Origin: Variovorax davisae
GTDB lineage: Bacteria > Pseudomonadota > Gammaproteobacteria > Burkholderiales > Burkholderiaceae_C
Assembly: GCF_030316845.1 (NCBI RefSeq)
Contig: NZ_JASZYS010000002.1
Span: 580,295-644,294 of the forward strand
Reading direction: 5' to 3'
DNA: 64,000 bases
Shown here: positions 51,373 through 60,671 of the stretch, piece by piece
Layout of the letters: each line of letters begins with the position of its first letter
Numbering within the stretch: position 1 is the stretch's first letter
The notes under the pieces: model-generated
The model's input: the letters and a program-made list of their open reading frames with translations, nothing else
Database searches by the model: none
What the model was told of the DNA's origin: nothing
Translations under genes and position numbers: made by a program

Positions 51373-51825
51373 TCAGCCCAGGGCCAGGCGGTTGCGGCCG
51401 CCGGCCGTCTTGCGCACCCCGTCGGGGCCGTAGAACAGCTGCACGCTCGATTGCAGGAAGTGCAGCGCGCGCTGGGTGAAGTCGAGGTGCGTGTGGACCA
51501 GCGAGCCGTTGTGCATGTTGCGCGCCTTGGCGTCCTCGGCCAGTGCCAGCAGGGCGGTCCAGGCCTGGCGCGTGGCATCGCCGGCGGCCGCCGCGGCGGC
51601 TTCGGCACCGGCGGGGCCGGGTTCGAAGCCCAGCGCGACCTGCGCGGTCTCGCGCTGGCGGTCCAGGGTGGCCATCCGGTCCAGCAAGGCGATCTTCTCG
51701 TCGGTGATCGCCGTCAGCTCGCTGAAGCGGGCATTGCCCATGGCTTGTTCTTCGCGGTCGAGCAGGGCGAGGAATTCCTCGACGCAGGTCTTCTCGGCAT
51801 GCAGGTAGAGCAGCATCGTGTTCAT
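51373..51825 (-). CDS. flgN: Flagellar export chaperone FlgN
   Basis: This 150-residue, mostly helical cytoplasmic protein should chaperone the hook-filament junction proteins FlgK and FlgL. It has the FlgN-family pattern LHAEKTCVEEFLALLDREEQAMGN...ALTAITDEKIALLDRMATLDRQRE and a C-terminal helix ending FLQSSVQLFYGPDGVRKTAGG. The ATG overlaps the flgM stop (ATGA at 51822-51825), so it is coupled to flgM. Confidence 0.88.
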   Translation of the reverse strand: MNTMLLYLHAEKTCVEEFLALLDREEQAMGNARFSELTAITDEKIALLDRMATLDRQRETAQVALGFEPGPAGAEAAAAAAGDATRQAWTALLALAEDAKARNMHNGSLVHTHLDFTQRALHFLQSSVQLFYGPDGVRKTAGGRNRLALG

Positions 51826-52115
51826 GGCTGGGCTTCCGGATCGAGCAGGTCGCGCACGCTGGCCAGCAGGCCGCTGGCGATGCGATCGGGGTGGACTTCG
51901 TAGCGGCCGGCGCGGATGTCCTCGCGGATCGCCGCGACCCGGGCGGCATCGAAGTCGCCGCCGGACGTGCCGGGAAGGGTGCGGACCTGGCCCATGGCCT
52001 GGGCACCGTCCGTGGCAGGCGCCGCAGCGCCATCGACACCGCTGCCAGCGGCGGCTCCCGCCTTGGTCGGGCGGCTCAGGGGCGTGGCCGGGAGGCCGGA
52101 TGGATCGATTTTCAA
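51822..52115 (-). CDS. flgM: Anti-sigma-28 factor FlgM
   Basis: This 97-residue small protein inhibits the flagellar sigma factor FliA until it is exported through the finished hook. Its unstructured N-terminus is followed by the conserved C-terminal sigma-binding helices (FDAARVAAIREDIRAGRYEVHPDRIASGLLASVRDLLD), which match the FlgM family. A textbook sigma-28 promoter lies 27 bp upstream of the start codon, giving the expected autoregulatory loop. Confidence 0.9.
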   Translation of the reverse strand: MKIDPSGLPATPLSRPTKAGAAAGSGVDGAAAPATDGAQAMGQVRTLPGTSGGDFDAARVAAIREDIRAGRYEVHPDRIASGLLASVRDLLDPEAQP

Positions 52116-52141
52116 GATGGTTCCTCAAAGGGCTGACCCGT

Positions 52142-52168
52142 ATATCGGCGCAGGCAGCCAGAACTTTA
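52142..52168 (-). promoter_or_regulatory. Sigma-28 (FliA) promoter of flgMN
   Basis: On the minus strand the region reads TAAAGTTC (-35, plus-strand 52161-52168), an 11-base spacer, then GCCGATAT (-10, 52142-52149). This differs from the consensus TAAAGTTT-N11-GCCGATAA at only the last base of each box. It lies 27 bp upstream of the flgM ATG. It makes flgM-flgN a class 3 flagellar unit apart from flgA. Confidence 0.92.
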
Positions 52169-52222
52169 GGTCGGAGTTTGCACAAATTGCGGGCGGCGCC
52201 CTAGCTGGAAAACCATGTGGGC

Positions 52223-52471
52223 CCAGGCCGGCGCCGGGCCGCCCCAAGGCGGCCTGCGGCCCCCTCGGGGGGCAGCGACCCACACGCAGTGGGGGAGCGT
52301 GGGGGCCAGGCCGGCGCCGGGCCGCCCCAAGGCGGCCTGCGGCCCCCTCGGGGGGCAGCGACCCACACGCAGTGGGGGAGCGTGGGGGCCAGGCCGGCGC
52401 CGGGCCGCCCCAAGGCGGCCTGCGGCCCCCTCGGGGGGCAGCGACCCACACGCAGTGGGGGAGCGTGGGGG
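52223..52471 (+). repeat. Three identical 83-bp tandem copies of a hairpin-rich repeat
   Basis: Copies start at 52223, 52306 and 52389 and read identically. Each unit holds a GGCCGCC-CCAA-GGCGGCC hairpin, the palindromic CCCCCTCGGGGG, and a CACGC/GCGTG pair. A diverged single copy is at 6590-6671. The array separates flgA (ends 52478) from the flgM promoter, so it may terminate flgA transcription. The unit length is not a multiple of three and the reading frames through it are not genes. The rest of the 52116-52477 gap holds only the sigma-28 promoter. Confidence 0.95.
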
Positions 52472-52477
52472 CCACAT

Positions 52478-53179
52478 TCATTGGCTCAGCCGGATCTGGC
52501 CGCCTTCGGTCGCCACGCCGGTGAGCAGGCGGCCGTCGCGGGTCTTGGCCTGGACGGTGGCGCCGACCTCGGCCCGGGTCAGGGCCTTGCCCTCGGTGCT
52601 GATCGTGAATCCGGGGCCCTGCGCGACCAGCTGCACGGTCTGGCCCTGCTGGATCGCGACCACGCCGCGCATCGACTCCTTGCGCAGCGGCGCGCCGGCG
52701 GCGATCCGGTTGGTGGCCACCACGCCCTGCAGCGCCGAGGCCTCCGTGACCACCGAGCGCGGCAGGTCGCCGAGATCGCCGCTGCGCTCGGCGACGTCGG
52801 CCTCGCCCAGGGTCTGGCCGGCCTCGATCGCGCGCGCCGCCACGTAATAGCGGCCCTCGACGGCGACCTGGGCCGGCACGAAGCGGGTCCAGGGCTTGTC
52901 GCCGCGGCAGCGCAGGCCGATGGAGACCCGGCCGCGGGGGGGCGCGCCGTTGGGCAGGAAGGCCTCGTAGTCGTCGCAGGGCGGCAGCGTGGCGGTGGCC
53001 TTGGTGGTGAAGCTGAGCTTGCCGGGCAGGCCGGCGGATTGCCTTTGCAGCAGGCCTTCGATCGCGGCGCGCGCCGCTTCGGGCAGCGGCTGTGCCGCGG
53101 CGCCGGCGGCGCCCGCCACGGCCACCAGGAAGGGGAGCGCGATGCGCAGCGAGCGGATGCTGGAGGGGCGGTGGTGCAT
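52478..53179 (-). CDS. flgA: Flagellar P-ring assembly chaperone FlgA
   Basis: This 233-residue periplasmic protein helps assemble the FlgI P-ring. It has a signal peptide (ends GAAAQ) and the SAF/ChapFlgA C-terminal domain: YYVAARAIEAGQTLGEADVAERSGDLGDLP, then AAGAPLRKESMRGVVAIQQGQTVQLVAQGPGFTISTEGKALTRAEVGATVQAKT and the terminal TDGVATEG-like end (TGVATEGGQIRLSQ). ATG 53179 was preferred; a GTG at 53227 would add 16 residues. It diverges from flgB, and the hairpin-repeat array lies right after its stop. Confidence 0.92.
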   Translation of the reverse strand: MHHRPSSIRSLRIALPFLVAVAGAAGAAAQPLPEAARAAIEGLLQRQSAGLPGKLSFTTKATATLPPCDDYEAFLPNGAPPRGRVSIGLRCRGDKPWTRFVPAQVAVEGRYYVAARAIEAGQTLGEADVAERSGDLGDLPRSVVTEASALQGVVATNRIAAGAPLRKESMRGVVAIQQGQTVQLVAQGPGFTISTEGKALTRAEVGATVQAKTRDGRLLTGVATEGGQIRLSQ

Positions 53180-53390
53180 GGGGGTGATCGGCCAAGCGCA
53201 GGTGGAAGACAGGAAGGGGACGGACACCGGCGCCAGGAGATTCTAGGAATCGACCCCGCGCCGCGAAGTCGCGAAGTGCTGGCGAAATGCCCCTTTGTTC
53301 AGCCCATTGCGAACGCGATGCATGCATAGACTCGCTTTCCATCTGTCGCCATGCCGTCTGTGCGGACGCGACGTCAACCGATGGAACCCC
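53180..53390. promoter_or_regulatory. Divergent flgA/flgB control region
   Basis: These 211 bp should hold the class 2 promoters for flgA and flgBCDEFGHIJ. The palindrome ATGCATGCAT at about 53320-53329 lies in it. I could not identify convincing FlhDC boxes or a sigma-54 or sigma-28 promoter by eye. Confidence 0.35.
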
Positions 53391-53798
53391 ATGATCGACA
53401 AGCTCGATGCGGCACTCGCCTTCAACCGCGAAGCCCTCAATCTCCGGGCCCAGCGCCAGGAAGTGCTGGCGGCCAATATCGCCCACGCCGACACGCCGAA
53501 CTACAAGGCGCGCGACTTCGACTTCGCCAGCCGCCTGACCCAGGCGGTGGAGCAGGGCCGGCAGTCGCAGTCCTTCGCGCTCGCCACCACCTCGTCGCGC
53601 CACCTGGCCGGCGAGTCGAAGACGATGCCCGACCAGGACCTGCTCTACCGCGTGCCGAGCCAGTCGAGCATCGACGGCAACACGGTCGAGATGGATGCCG
53701 AGCGCATCAACTTCGCCGACAACGCGCTGCGCTACGAGTCGAACCTGACGGTGATCAACGCCAAGATCAAGTCGCTGTTGTCGGCCGTGCAGCCGTAA
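53391..53798 (+). CDS. flgB: Flagellar proximal rod protein FlgB
   Basis: This 135-residue rod subunit is the first gene of a nine-gene flagellar run. It has the family pattern IDKLDAALAFNREALNLRAQRQEVLAANIAHADTPNYKARDFDF, with the ANNIAHADTPNYKA-like rod motif, and VEMDAERINFADNALRYESNLTVINAKI at the C-terminus. ATG 53391 begins the conserved region. No type III signal peptide is cleaved. Confidence 0.95.
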   Translation: MIDKLDAALAFNREALNLRAQRQEVLAANIAHADTPNYKARDFDFASRLTQAVEQGRQSQSFALATTSSRHLAGESKTMPDQDLLYRVPSQSSIDGNTVEMDAERINFADNALRYESNLTVINAKIKSLLSAVQP

Positions 53799-53822
53799 GC
53801 GGCCGCCAGACGAAAGAACGAA

Positions 53823-54239
53823 ATGCCGCTTCCCAGCGCTTCCATGAACATCTTCAACGTGGCGGGTTCCGCCATGGCCGCGCAATCGCAGCGCATGAAC
53901 GTGACCGCGAGCAACCTGGCCAACGCCGAGAGCGTGGCCGGCCCCGATGGCCAGCCCTACCGCGCCAAGCAGGTGGTGTTCGAGGTCGCGGCCTCGGGCC
54001 AGCAGGACATCGGCGGCGTCAAGGTCGCCGGCGTGATCGAGGACTCCGCGCCCGCCAAGATGGTCTTCGACCCCAAGAACCCGCATGCCAACGCCGATGG
54101 CTATGTCGCGATGCCGAACGTCAACGTGGTCGAGGAGATGACCAACATGATCTCGGCCTCGCGCAGCTACCAGGCCAATGTCGAGGTCCTCAACACCGCC
54201 AAGACGCTGATGGTCAAGACATTGACCATCGGCCAGTAA
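53823..54239 (+). CDS. flgC: Flagellar proximal rod protein FlgC
   Basis: This 138-residue rod subunit has [46 protein letters not shown] at the N-terminus and [39 protein letters not shown] at the C-terminus, both diagnostic for FlgC. The start is ATG 53823 or ATG 53844. It follows flgB by 24 bp. Confidence 0.95.
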   Translation: MPLPSASMNIFNVAGSAMAAQSQRMNVTASNLANAESVAGPDGQPYRAKQVVFEVAASGQQDIGGVKVAGVIEDSAPAKMVFDPKNPHANADGYVAMPNVNVVEEMTNMISASRSYQANVEVLNTAKTLMVKTLTIGQ

Positions 54240-54259
54240 CAACACAGCAGAAAGATCCC

Positions 54260-54946
54260 ATGGCCATCACCGACACCACCTCGATCTCCGGCGCCAATGC
54301 GGCCAGCGCAGCGGCCAGCACCGCCAGCGTTTCCAACTCCGACAGCGAGCAGCGCTTCCTGAAGCTGCTGGTGACGCAGCTCAACAACCAGGACCCGCTC
54401 AATCCGATGGAGAACGCCGAGCTGACCTCGCAGCTGGCGCAGATGAGCACGGTGAGCGGCATCGAGAAGCTCAACAGCACGCTGTCGGGCCTGGTGAGCC
54501 AGACCGGCTCCAACCAGGTGCTGCAGGCGGCCTCGCTGATTGGCTACAACGTGCTGTCGCCCGGCAACACGATCGCGACCAAGGATCCGGAAGAGGGCAA
54601 GGACCCGGCGATCCAGGCCTTCGCGGTGCAGCTGCCCGGCACGGCCGCCGATGTCGAGATCAAGATCGTCGACGCCTCGGGCAAGACCGTGCGCACGATC
54701 GAGGCCGGCGGCATGACCGAAGGCGTCAACGCCGTCACCTGGGACGGCAAGGACGACGCCGGCAACGTGGTGCCCGCGGGCAGCTACAAGTTCACCGTGG
54801 CCGCCAGCAACAGCGGCACGGCCGTGGAAGCCACGGCACTGACCTTCGCGCAGGTCGCGGCGGTCAAGCAGGGCACGAGCGGCGTCACGCTCGAACTGGC
54901 ATCGGGCCAGAGCATCGCGCTGTCCGACGTGCGCATGTTCCTCTGA
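54260..54946 (+). CDS. flgD: Flagellar hook capping protein FlgD
   Basis: This 228-residue cap scaffold for hook assembly has the FlgD N-terminal motif FLKLLVTQLNNQDPLNPMENAELTSQLAQMSTVSGIEKLN, then a C-terminal Ig-like FLG-like domain (VRTIEAGGMTEGVNAVTWDGKDDAGNVVPAGSYKFTV). It is removed once the hook is complete. It lies 20 bp after flgC. Confidence 0.95.
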   Translation: MAITDTTSISGANAASAAASTASVSNSDSEQRFLKLLVTQLNNQDPLNPMENAELTSQLAQMSTVSGIEKLNSTLSGLVSQTGSNQVLQAASLIGYNVLSPGNTIATKDPEEGKDPAIQAFAVQLPGTAADVEIKIVDASGKTVRTIEAGGMTEGVNAVTWDGKDDAGNVVPAGSYKFTVAASNSGTAVEATALTFAQVAAVKQGTSGVTLELASGQSIALSDVRMFL

Positions 54947-54993
54947 GGCGCAGCGCGCTTCTTTTCTTCATTGCTTCGAAACAAGGATTCATC

Positions 54994-56220
54994 ATGAGCT
55001 TTTCCCAGGGCGTCAGCGGGCTCGGCGTGGCCGCCGCGAACCTCGATGTGATCGGCAACAACATCGCCAACTCCGGCACCATCGGCTTCAAGTCGGCGGC
55101 CGCGACCTTCCAGGACATCTATGCCGGCTCGCGCATCGGGCTCGGCGCCTCGGTGTCGGGCGTGGTGCAGAACTTCACGCAGGGCGTGACGCAAAGCAGC
55201 AGCCGTCCGCTGGACGTCGCGATCCTGAGCGGCGACGGCTTCTTCCGCATGGCCAGCACCAGCGGCGAGATCATGTACACCCGCAACGGCCAGTTCACCA
55301 AGGACAAGGACGGTTACATCGTCAACGCCAACGGGCTGCGCCTGACCGGCTACGGCGTCAATGCCAGCGGCGGCATCAATGGCGGCACGCCGTCGGCGAT
55401 CCAGATCCCGACCCAGGCCATGACGCCGAACGCGACCACCGGCGTCGACGCCGAGTTCAACCTCGACGCGCGCAGCACGGTGCCGACCAAGACGCCGTTC
55501 AACGCGACCGATTCGGCCACCTTCAACTACTCCAACGCCGTCGGCCCGGTCTACGACTCGCTCGGCAACGCGCACGACCTGTCGGTCTACTTCGTGAAGA
55601 ACGCGGCCAACGCATGGGACGTCTACGCCACGGCCGACGGCGTGGCGCTCAACGCCGGCGCCCCGATCTCCGGTGCCGCGCCCGGCATGACCTTCGACAC
55701 CAACGGCAACCTCACGGCGCCGGTGGGCGGCGCGATCACCCTGCCGGCGATGAACTTCGCGAACGGATCGTCGCCGGTCAACATCAAGATCGACCTCTCG
55801 GGCACCACGCAGTTCGGCACCGCCAACGGCATGAGCAAGCTGAGCCAGGACGGCTACACCTCGGGCGTGCTGACCTCGTTCTCGGTCAACCCGGACGGCA
55901 CGATCACCGGCAAGTTCTCCAACGAGCAGTCCAAGCTCCTGGGCCAGGTGGTGCTTTCCTCGTTCGCGAACCCGAACGGGCTCGAGCCCAAGGGCGACAA
56001 CATGTACGCCGAGACCCAGGCCTCGGGCGCGGCCCTCACCAGCACGCCGGGCGAAGGCACCAAGCAGGGCTCGCTGGCCGCCGGCGCGCTGGAGTCCTCC
56101 AACGTCGACCTGACCGCCGAGCTGGTCAACCTGATCGTCGCGCAGCGCAACTACCAGGCCAACGCGCAGACCGTGAAGACGCAGGACCAGGTCATGCAGA
56201 CGCTGATGAACATCCGCTGA
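54994..56220 (+). CDS. flgE: Flagellar hook protein FlgE
   Basis: This 408-residue hook subunit has an N-terminal region SFSQGVSGLGVAAANLDVIGNNIANSGTIGFKSAAATFQD, a variable middle, and the C-terminal LAAGALESSNVDLTAELVNLIVAQRNYQANAQTVKTQDQVMQTLMNIR. The length is typical for beta-proteobacteria. AAACAAGGA lies upstream of ATG 54994. Confidence 0.96.
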   Translation: MSFSQGVSGLGVAAANLDVIGNNIANSGTIGFKSAAATFQDIYAGSRIGLGASVSGVVQNFTQGVTQSSSRPLDVAILSGDGFFRMASTSGEIMYTRNGQFTKDKDGYIVNANGLRLTGYGVNASGGINGGTPSAIQIPTQAMTPNATTGVDAEFNLDARSTVPTKTPFNATDSATFNYSNAVGPVYDSLGNAHDLSVYFVKNAANAWDVYATADGVALNAGAPISGAAPGMTFDTNGNLTAPVGGAITLPAMNFANGSSPVNIKIDLSGTTQFGTANGMSKLSQDGYTSGVLTSFSVNPDGTITGKFSNEQSKLLGQVVLSSFANPNGLEPKGDNMYAETQASGAALTSTPGEGTKQGSLAAGALESSNVDLTAELVNLIVAQRNYQANAQTVKTQDQVMQTLMNIR

Positions 56221-56269
56221 CGCGGGGTTCCGAGCAGACGCAGCAGCCCTTCAACACCAGGAGCACACA

Positions 56270-57013
56270 GTGGATCGAATGTTGTATGTCGCCATGAGCG
56301 GCGCCAAGCAGGCCATGGAGCAGCAGGCCTCGGTCGCCAACAACATGGCGAACGTCTCGACCCCGGGTTTCCGGGCGCAGATCAACACCTTCCGCGCGGT
56401 GCCGGTGGTGGGCGAGGAGGCGCCGACACGGGCCTTCGTCGCCGCGACCACGCCGGGCGCCGACTTCTCGCACGGGCCCCTGACCGAGACCGGCCGCGAG
56501 CTCGACGTCGCGGTCCGCGGCGAGGGCTGGCTGGTGGTCCAGGCGCCGGGCGGCGGCGAGGCCTACACCCGGGTCGGCAACCTGCAGGTCGGCGCCGACG
56601 GCCAGGTGACCACGATGGGCGCCCGGCCGGTGGTCGGCGACGGCGGCGCACTGGTGATCCCGCCCGGCTCGATCGTGACGATCGCCTCCGACGGAACGAT
56701 CGCCGCCCGCGGCGCGGGCGACGCCAACGTCGGCGTGGCCAACGTCGGCAAGCTGAAGCTGGTCAATCCGGACAGCCGCGACCTGGTGCGCGGCGAGGAC
56801 GGCCTGTTTCGCATGCGCGACGGCGTGCGAGCGCCGGAGGCCGACGCCAACGTGGTGGTCGCCGCCGGCATGGTCGAGGGCAGCAACGTCAATCCGGTCG
56901 AGGCCATGGTGGCCATGATCGCCAACGGCCGCAGCTTCGAGATGCAGATGAAGTCGATCCAGACCGCCGACACCAACGCCCAGTCGGCCAACAAGCTGCT
57001 GGCCTACGGCTGA
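56270..57013 (+). CDS. flgF: Flagellar proximal rod protein FlgF, GTG start
   Basis: This 247-residue rod subunit begins at GTG 56270, because an AGGAG site lies 7 bases upstream and the first residues [39 protein letters not shown] match FlgF; ATG 56279 would lose the site. The C-terminus [45 protein letters not shown] is canonical. It lies 49 bp after flgE. Confidence 0.95.
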   Translation: MDRMLYVAMSGAKQAMEQQASVANNMANVSTPGFRAQINTFRAVPVVGEEAPTRAFVAATTPGADFSHGPLTETGRELDVAVRGEGWLVVQAPGGGEAYTRVGNLQVGADGQVTTMGARPVVGDGGALVIPPGSIVTIASDGTIAARGAGDANVGVANVGKLKLVNPDSRDLVRGEDGLFRMRDGVRAPEADANVVVAAGMVEGSNVNPVEAMVAMIANGRSFEMQMKSIQTADTNAQSANKLLAYG

Positions 57014-57041
57014 GCCGCAAACCCTTCGCAGGAGTAATTCA

Positions 57042-57824
57042 ATGATTCGTTCCCTCTACGTCGCCAAGACCGGCCTCGAAGCCCAGCAGACGCAGCTCGA
57101 CGTCGTGTCCAACAACCTCGCCAACGTCGGCACCACCGGCTTCAAGCGCAGCCGCGCCGTGTTCGAGGACCTGATGTACCAGAACCTGCGCCAGGTCGGC
57201 GGCCAGACCTCCGACCAGACCCGCCTGCCTTCGGGCCTGCAGGTCGGCACCGGCGTGCACGTGGTCGCCACCGAACGCATCCATGCCCAGGGCAACATGA
57301 CGAAGACCGACAACCCGAAGGATGTCGCGATCAACGGTTCGGGCTTCTTCCAGGTGCTGATGCCCGACGGCACCACCTCCTACACGCGCGACGGCTCGTT
57401 CCAGACCGACCGCGATGGCCAGCTGGTGACCGCCAGCGGCTTCACGATCCAGCCGCCGATCACGATCCCGCAGAACGCCACCAGCATGACGGTCGGGCGC
57501 GACGGCATCGTCTCGGTGACCCAGGCCGGCAGCACGGCCACGGTGCAGGTCGGCCAGCTGCAGCTGGCGACCTTCCTGAATCCGGCCGGCCTCGAGAGCA
57601 AGGGCGAGAACCTCTACACCGAGACCGACTCCTCCGGCGCGCCGAACCTGCTGAACCCGGGCCTGGACGGCGCCGGCATCCTGAGCCAGGGCTACACCGA
57701 GGCTTCGAATGTCAACGTGGTCGAGGAACTGGTCAACATGATCGCGACGCAGCGCGCCTACGAGATCAACAGCAAGGCGATCCAGAGCTCCGACCAGATG
57801 CTGCAAAGGCTGGCCCAGCTGTGA
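57042..57824 (+). CDS. flgG: Flagellar distal rod protein FlgG
   Basis: This 260-residue rod subunit begins [55 protein letters not shown], the near-invariant FlgG start. It ends [54 protein letters not shown] precedes the ATG. Its stop is inside the GTGA start overlap with flgH. Confidence 0.96.
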   Translation: MIRSLYVAKTGLEAQQTQLDVVSNNLANVGTTGFKRSRAVFEDLMYQNLRQVGGQTSDQTRLPSGLQVGTGVHVVATERIHAQGNMTKTDNPKDVAINGSGFFQVLMPDGTTSYTRDGSFQTDRDGQLVTASGFTIQPPITIPQNATSMTVGRDGIVSVTQAGSTATVQVGQLQLATFLNPAGLESKGENLYTETDSSGAPNLLNPGLDGAGILSQGYTEASNVNVVEELVNMIATQRAYEINSKAIQSSDQMLQRLAQL

Positions 57825-58504
57825 TCGCGACCACGCGCCTTCTTCTGGCGGGGCTCGGCATCGCGCTGACCTCGGGCTGCGCGCTGGTGCCGCGCGAGCC
57901 GCTGGTGCACCAGCCGATGACGGCGCGCGCCGATGCGATGAGCCCGGTGCAGCCGCGCGTGCCCACCGGCGCGATCTGGCAGGACAGCGCGCGCGGCGTC
58001 GCGCTGTTCGAGGACCGCCGCCCGCGCAACGTCGGCGACATCCTGACCATCGTCATCAGCGAAAAGATCAACGCCAGCAAGAACTCCGGCGCCAACGCGA
58101 GCCGCGACGGCAGCGCCTCCGCGGCCTTCGCGACCATTCCGAAGTTCCTCGGCGGCCTGCTCAACGACCAGGACGCCAAGCTCTCCGGCAAGAACGCGCT
58201 CACCGCCAAGGGCGGCGCCAACGCCGCCAACACCTTCAACGGCGTGATCACGGTCACGGTGGTGGACGTGCTCGGCAACGGCAACCTGCTGGTCAGCGGC
58301 GAGAAGCAGATGGGCATCAACCAGGGCACCGAGTTCGTTCGCTTCTCGGGCGTGGTGAACCCGCGCACCGTGACCGGCAACAACACCGTGCTGTCGACCC
58401 AGGTGGCGGATGCGCGCATCGAGTACACGGCCAAGGGCTACATCGACGAGGCCCAGCAGATGGGCTGGATGCAGCGAATCTTCCTGAACGTGATGCCGTT
58501 CTAG
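57821..58504 (+). CDS. flgH: Flagellar L-ring lipoprotein FlgH, GTG start
   Basis: This 227-residue outer-membrane lipoprotein begins at GTG 57821, overlapping the flgG stop (GTGA). It has a signal peptide ending in the lipobox LTSGC near residue 19. The conserved FlgH core follows: [76 protein letters not shown], and [26 protein letters not shown]. It forms the L-ring. Confidence 0.95.
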   Translation: MIATTRLLLAGLGIALTSGCALVPREPLVHQPMTARADAMSPVQPRVPTGAIWQDSARGVALFEDRRPRNVGDILTIVISEKINASKNSGANASRDGSASAAFATIPKFLGGLLNDQDAKLSGKNALTAKGGANAANTFNGVITVTVVDVLGNGNLLVSGEKQMGINQGTEFVRFSGVVNPRTVTGNNTVLSTQVADARIEYTAKGYIDEAQQMGWMQRIFLNVMPF

Positions 58505-58505
58505 C

Positions 58506-59645
58506 ATGAAAAACCTCTTCTTCCCGCGCGCTTCGCGCCGCTTCGCCAATCCCCTTGCAGCGCTCGCTGCGGCGTGCGCGCTCCTGTTGGCCGTGCCCGT
58601 CCATGCCGAGCGGCTCAAGGAGCTCGCCAGCATCCAGGGCGTGCGCGACAACCCGCTGATCGGCTACGGCCTCATGGTGGGCCTCGACGGCACCGGCGAC
58701 CAGACGATGCAGACGCCGTTCACGACCCAGAGCCTGAACAACATGCTGCAGCAGCTCGGCATCACGGTGCCGCAGGTGGGCATCATGCAGCTCAAGAACG
58801 TGGCGGCCGTGATGGTCACGGCGCAGCTGCCGGCCTTCGCGCGGCCCGGCCAGACCATCGACGTCACGGTGTCCTCGATGGGCAATGCCAAGAGCCTGCG
58901 CGGCGGCACCCTGCTGATGACGCCGCTCAAGGGCTCCGACGGCGCGGTGTATGCCATCGCGCAGGGCAACATGGTGGTCGGCGGCGCCGGCGCCTCGGCC
59001 AACGGCAGCAAGGTACAGATCAACCAGCTGAGCTCGGGGCGCATCCCGGCCGGCGGCACGGTCGAGCGTGCGGTCGAGGCCGCGGTCGGCGGCGAGGGCG
59101 CCGTCACGCTCGAACTCATGCGCTCGGATTTCGGCACCGCCCAGCGCGCGGTCGAGGCGATCAACCGGCAATTCGGCGGCGGCCTGGCCGAAGCGGTCGA
59201 CGGCCGCGTGATCCGCGTGCGCGCCCCCGAGTCGGCGCAGGACCGGGTCGGCTTCCTGGCCCGGCTCGAGGGCCTGGAGATCACGCCGACACAGGCCGTG
59301 GCCAAGGTCGTGATCAACGCCCGCACCGGTTCGGTGGTGATGAACCAGGCGGTGCGCGTGAACGACTGCGCGGTGGCGCACGGCAGCCTGTCGGTGGTCA
59401 TCAACACCGACCCGCTGGTGAGCCAGCCCGGCCCGTTCTCGAACGGCCGCACGGTCACCGCGGCAACGTCCGAGATCTCGATCAACCAGCCGGGCGGCGC
59501 ACTGCAGATGATCCGCGGCGGCGCTTCGCTGGCCGACGTGGTCAAGGGGCTCAACACGCTGGGCGCCAACCCGCAGGACCTGGTGTCCATCCTCCAGGCC
59601 ATGAAGACGGCCGGCGCCCTGCGCGCCGAGCTCGAGATCATCTGA
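58506..59645 (+). CDS. flgI: Flagellar P-ring protein FlgI
   Basis: This 379-residue periplasmic P-ring subunit has a signal peptide (ends VPVHAE). The mature start RLKELASIQGVRDNPLIGYGLMVGLDGTGDQTMQTPFTTQSLNNMLQQLG is canonical. The C-terminus GGASLADVVKGLNTLGANPQDLVSILQAMKTAGALRAELEII also matches FlgI. It starts 1 bp after flgH. The FlgA chaperone needed for its assembly is encoded divergently at the other side of flgB. Confidence 0.96.
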   Translation: MKNLFFPRASRRFANPLAALAAACALLLAVPVHAERLKELASIQGVRDNPLIGYGLMVGLDGTGDQTMQTPFTTQSLNNMLQQLGITVPQVGIMQLKNVAAVMVTAQLPAFARPGQTIDVTVSSMGNAKSLRGGTLLMTPLKGSDGAVYAIAQGNMVVGGAGASANGSKVQINQLSSGRIPAGGTVERAVEAAVGGEGAVTLELMRSDFGTAQRAVEAINRQFGGGLAEAVDGRVIRVRAPESAQDRVGFLARLEGLEITPTQAVAKVVINARTGSVVMNQAVRVNDCAVAHGSLSVVINTDPLVSQPGPFSNGRTVTAATSEISINQPGGALQMIRGGASLADVVKGLNTLGANPQDLVSILQAMKTAGALRAELEII

Positions 59646-59653
59646 GGCCCGGC

Positions 59654-60622
59654 ATGGCGATTTCTGCAGCCAATACAGGGGCCGAGCGCGCCGGTGCGCT
59701 CGACCAGCGCTTTGCGCTCGACGTCCAGGGCGTCGACGCCCTGCGGCGCACCGTGCGCACCTCGCCCGAAGAGGGCCTCAAGCAAGTCTCGCGGCAGTTC
59801 GAGGCCATGTTCATGAACATGGTGCTCAAGAGCATGCGCGAGGCGACGCCTTCCAGCGGCCTGCTCGACGGCCAGAACGAGAAGATCTACACCTCGATGC
59901 TGGACCAGCAGCTGGCGCAGAACCTTTCCGGCCGGGGCCTGGGGCTGGCCGAGGCCATGCTGGCGCAGCTGCAGCGCTCGGCGGCTGCCGGCGGCGACGA
60001 GCGCGAGCCGAACCCCGCGGGCCTGTCGCTGGCGCCGCGCGGCGCCATGCCGCTGTCGCCGCAGGCGGGCATCCCGCTGGGCTCGGCGCCTTCCAGCCGT
60101 GTCGACCTGAGCGCCTACCAGGTCAACAACGATCGCTCGGGCAGCGCGACGGGCGCGGTGGCGAACCTGCAGGGCCATGTCGACAGCTTCGTCAACCGCA
60201 TGGGCGCCTCGGCCCAGGCCGCGAGCGCCGCCAGCGGCGTGCCGGCGCCGCTGATCCTGGCCCAGGCCGCCCTCGAGTCGGGCTGGGGCAAGCGCGAGAT
60301 CCGCGCCGACGACGGTACCCAGAGCTTCAACCTGTTCGGCATCAAGGCCGACCGCAGCTGGCAGGGGCCGGTGGTCGAGACCACCACCACCGAGTACGTG
60401 GACGGCGAGCCGCAGCGCATCCGCGCCAAGTTCAGGGCCTACGGCTCCTATGAAGAGGCCTTCACCGACTACGCGCGCTTCATGACGCGCAACCCGCGCT
60501 ACGCCAACGTGCTGGCGACCGACGATCCGACCGAAGCCGCGCACGGCCTGCAGCGCGCGGGTTACGCCACCGATCCGCAATACGGACAAAAACTGGTTCG
60601 GATCATGCAGAAATTCGGCTGA
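59654..60622 (+). CDS. flgJ: Flagellar rod-assembly muramidase FlgJ
   Basis: This 322-residue protein is bifunctional. The N-terminal rod-binding domain (residues 35-100) has [51 protein letters not shown]. After a Ser/Pro-rich linker, the glucosaminidase domain (about 175-322) has [21 protein letters not shown], with the catalytic glutamate, [16 protein letters not shown], and a terminal [12 protein letters not shown]. It clears peptidoglycan for the growing rod. It is the last gene of the flgB run; flgK and flgL do not follow. Confidence 0.95.
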   Translation: MAISAANTGAERAGALDQRFALDVQGVDALRRTVRTSPEEGLKQVSRQFEAMFMNMVLKSMREATPSSGLLDGQNEKIYTSMLDQQLAQNLSGRGLGLAEAMLAQLQRSAAAGGDEREPNPAGLSLAPRGAMPLSPQAGIPLGSAPSSRVDLSAYQVNNDRSGSATGAVANLQGHVDSFVNRMGASAQAASAASGVPAPLILAQAALESGWGKREIRADDGTQSFNLFGIKADRSWQGPVVETTTTEYVDGEPQRIRAKFRAYGSYEEAFTDYARFMTRNPRYANVLATDDPTEAAHGLQRAGYATDPQYGQKLVRIMQKFG

Positions 60623-60624
60623 CT

Positions 60625-60632
60625 GCCGATAT
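60625..60632 (+). promoter_or_regulatory. Candidate sigma-28 -10 element for cheW
   Basis: GCCGATAT at 60625-60632 is just after the flgJ stop and 39 bp before the cheW ATG, and it equals the -10 box of the flgM promoter. The -35 region at the matching distance (TGCAGAAA) is a poor match to TAAAGTTT. It would place the chemotaxis genes in the late class. Confidence 0.4.
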
Positions 60633-60671
60633 CCATTCGAACCACCCTCCCATCCGACTCCAAGGAACCCC

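Noticed and set aside
52223..52471. Possible CRISPR array
   Set aside because: Copies are directly contiguous with identical sequence and no unique spacers. No cas genes are present.
52166..52847. Open frames through the tandem repeat that encode repeated PHAVG/PHCVW-like peptides
   Set aside because: The 83-bp unit shifts frame each copy, so any peptide is a by-product. Start sites are poor and the frame overlaps flgA.
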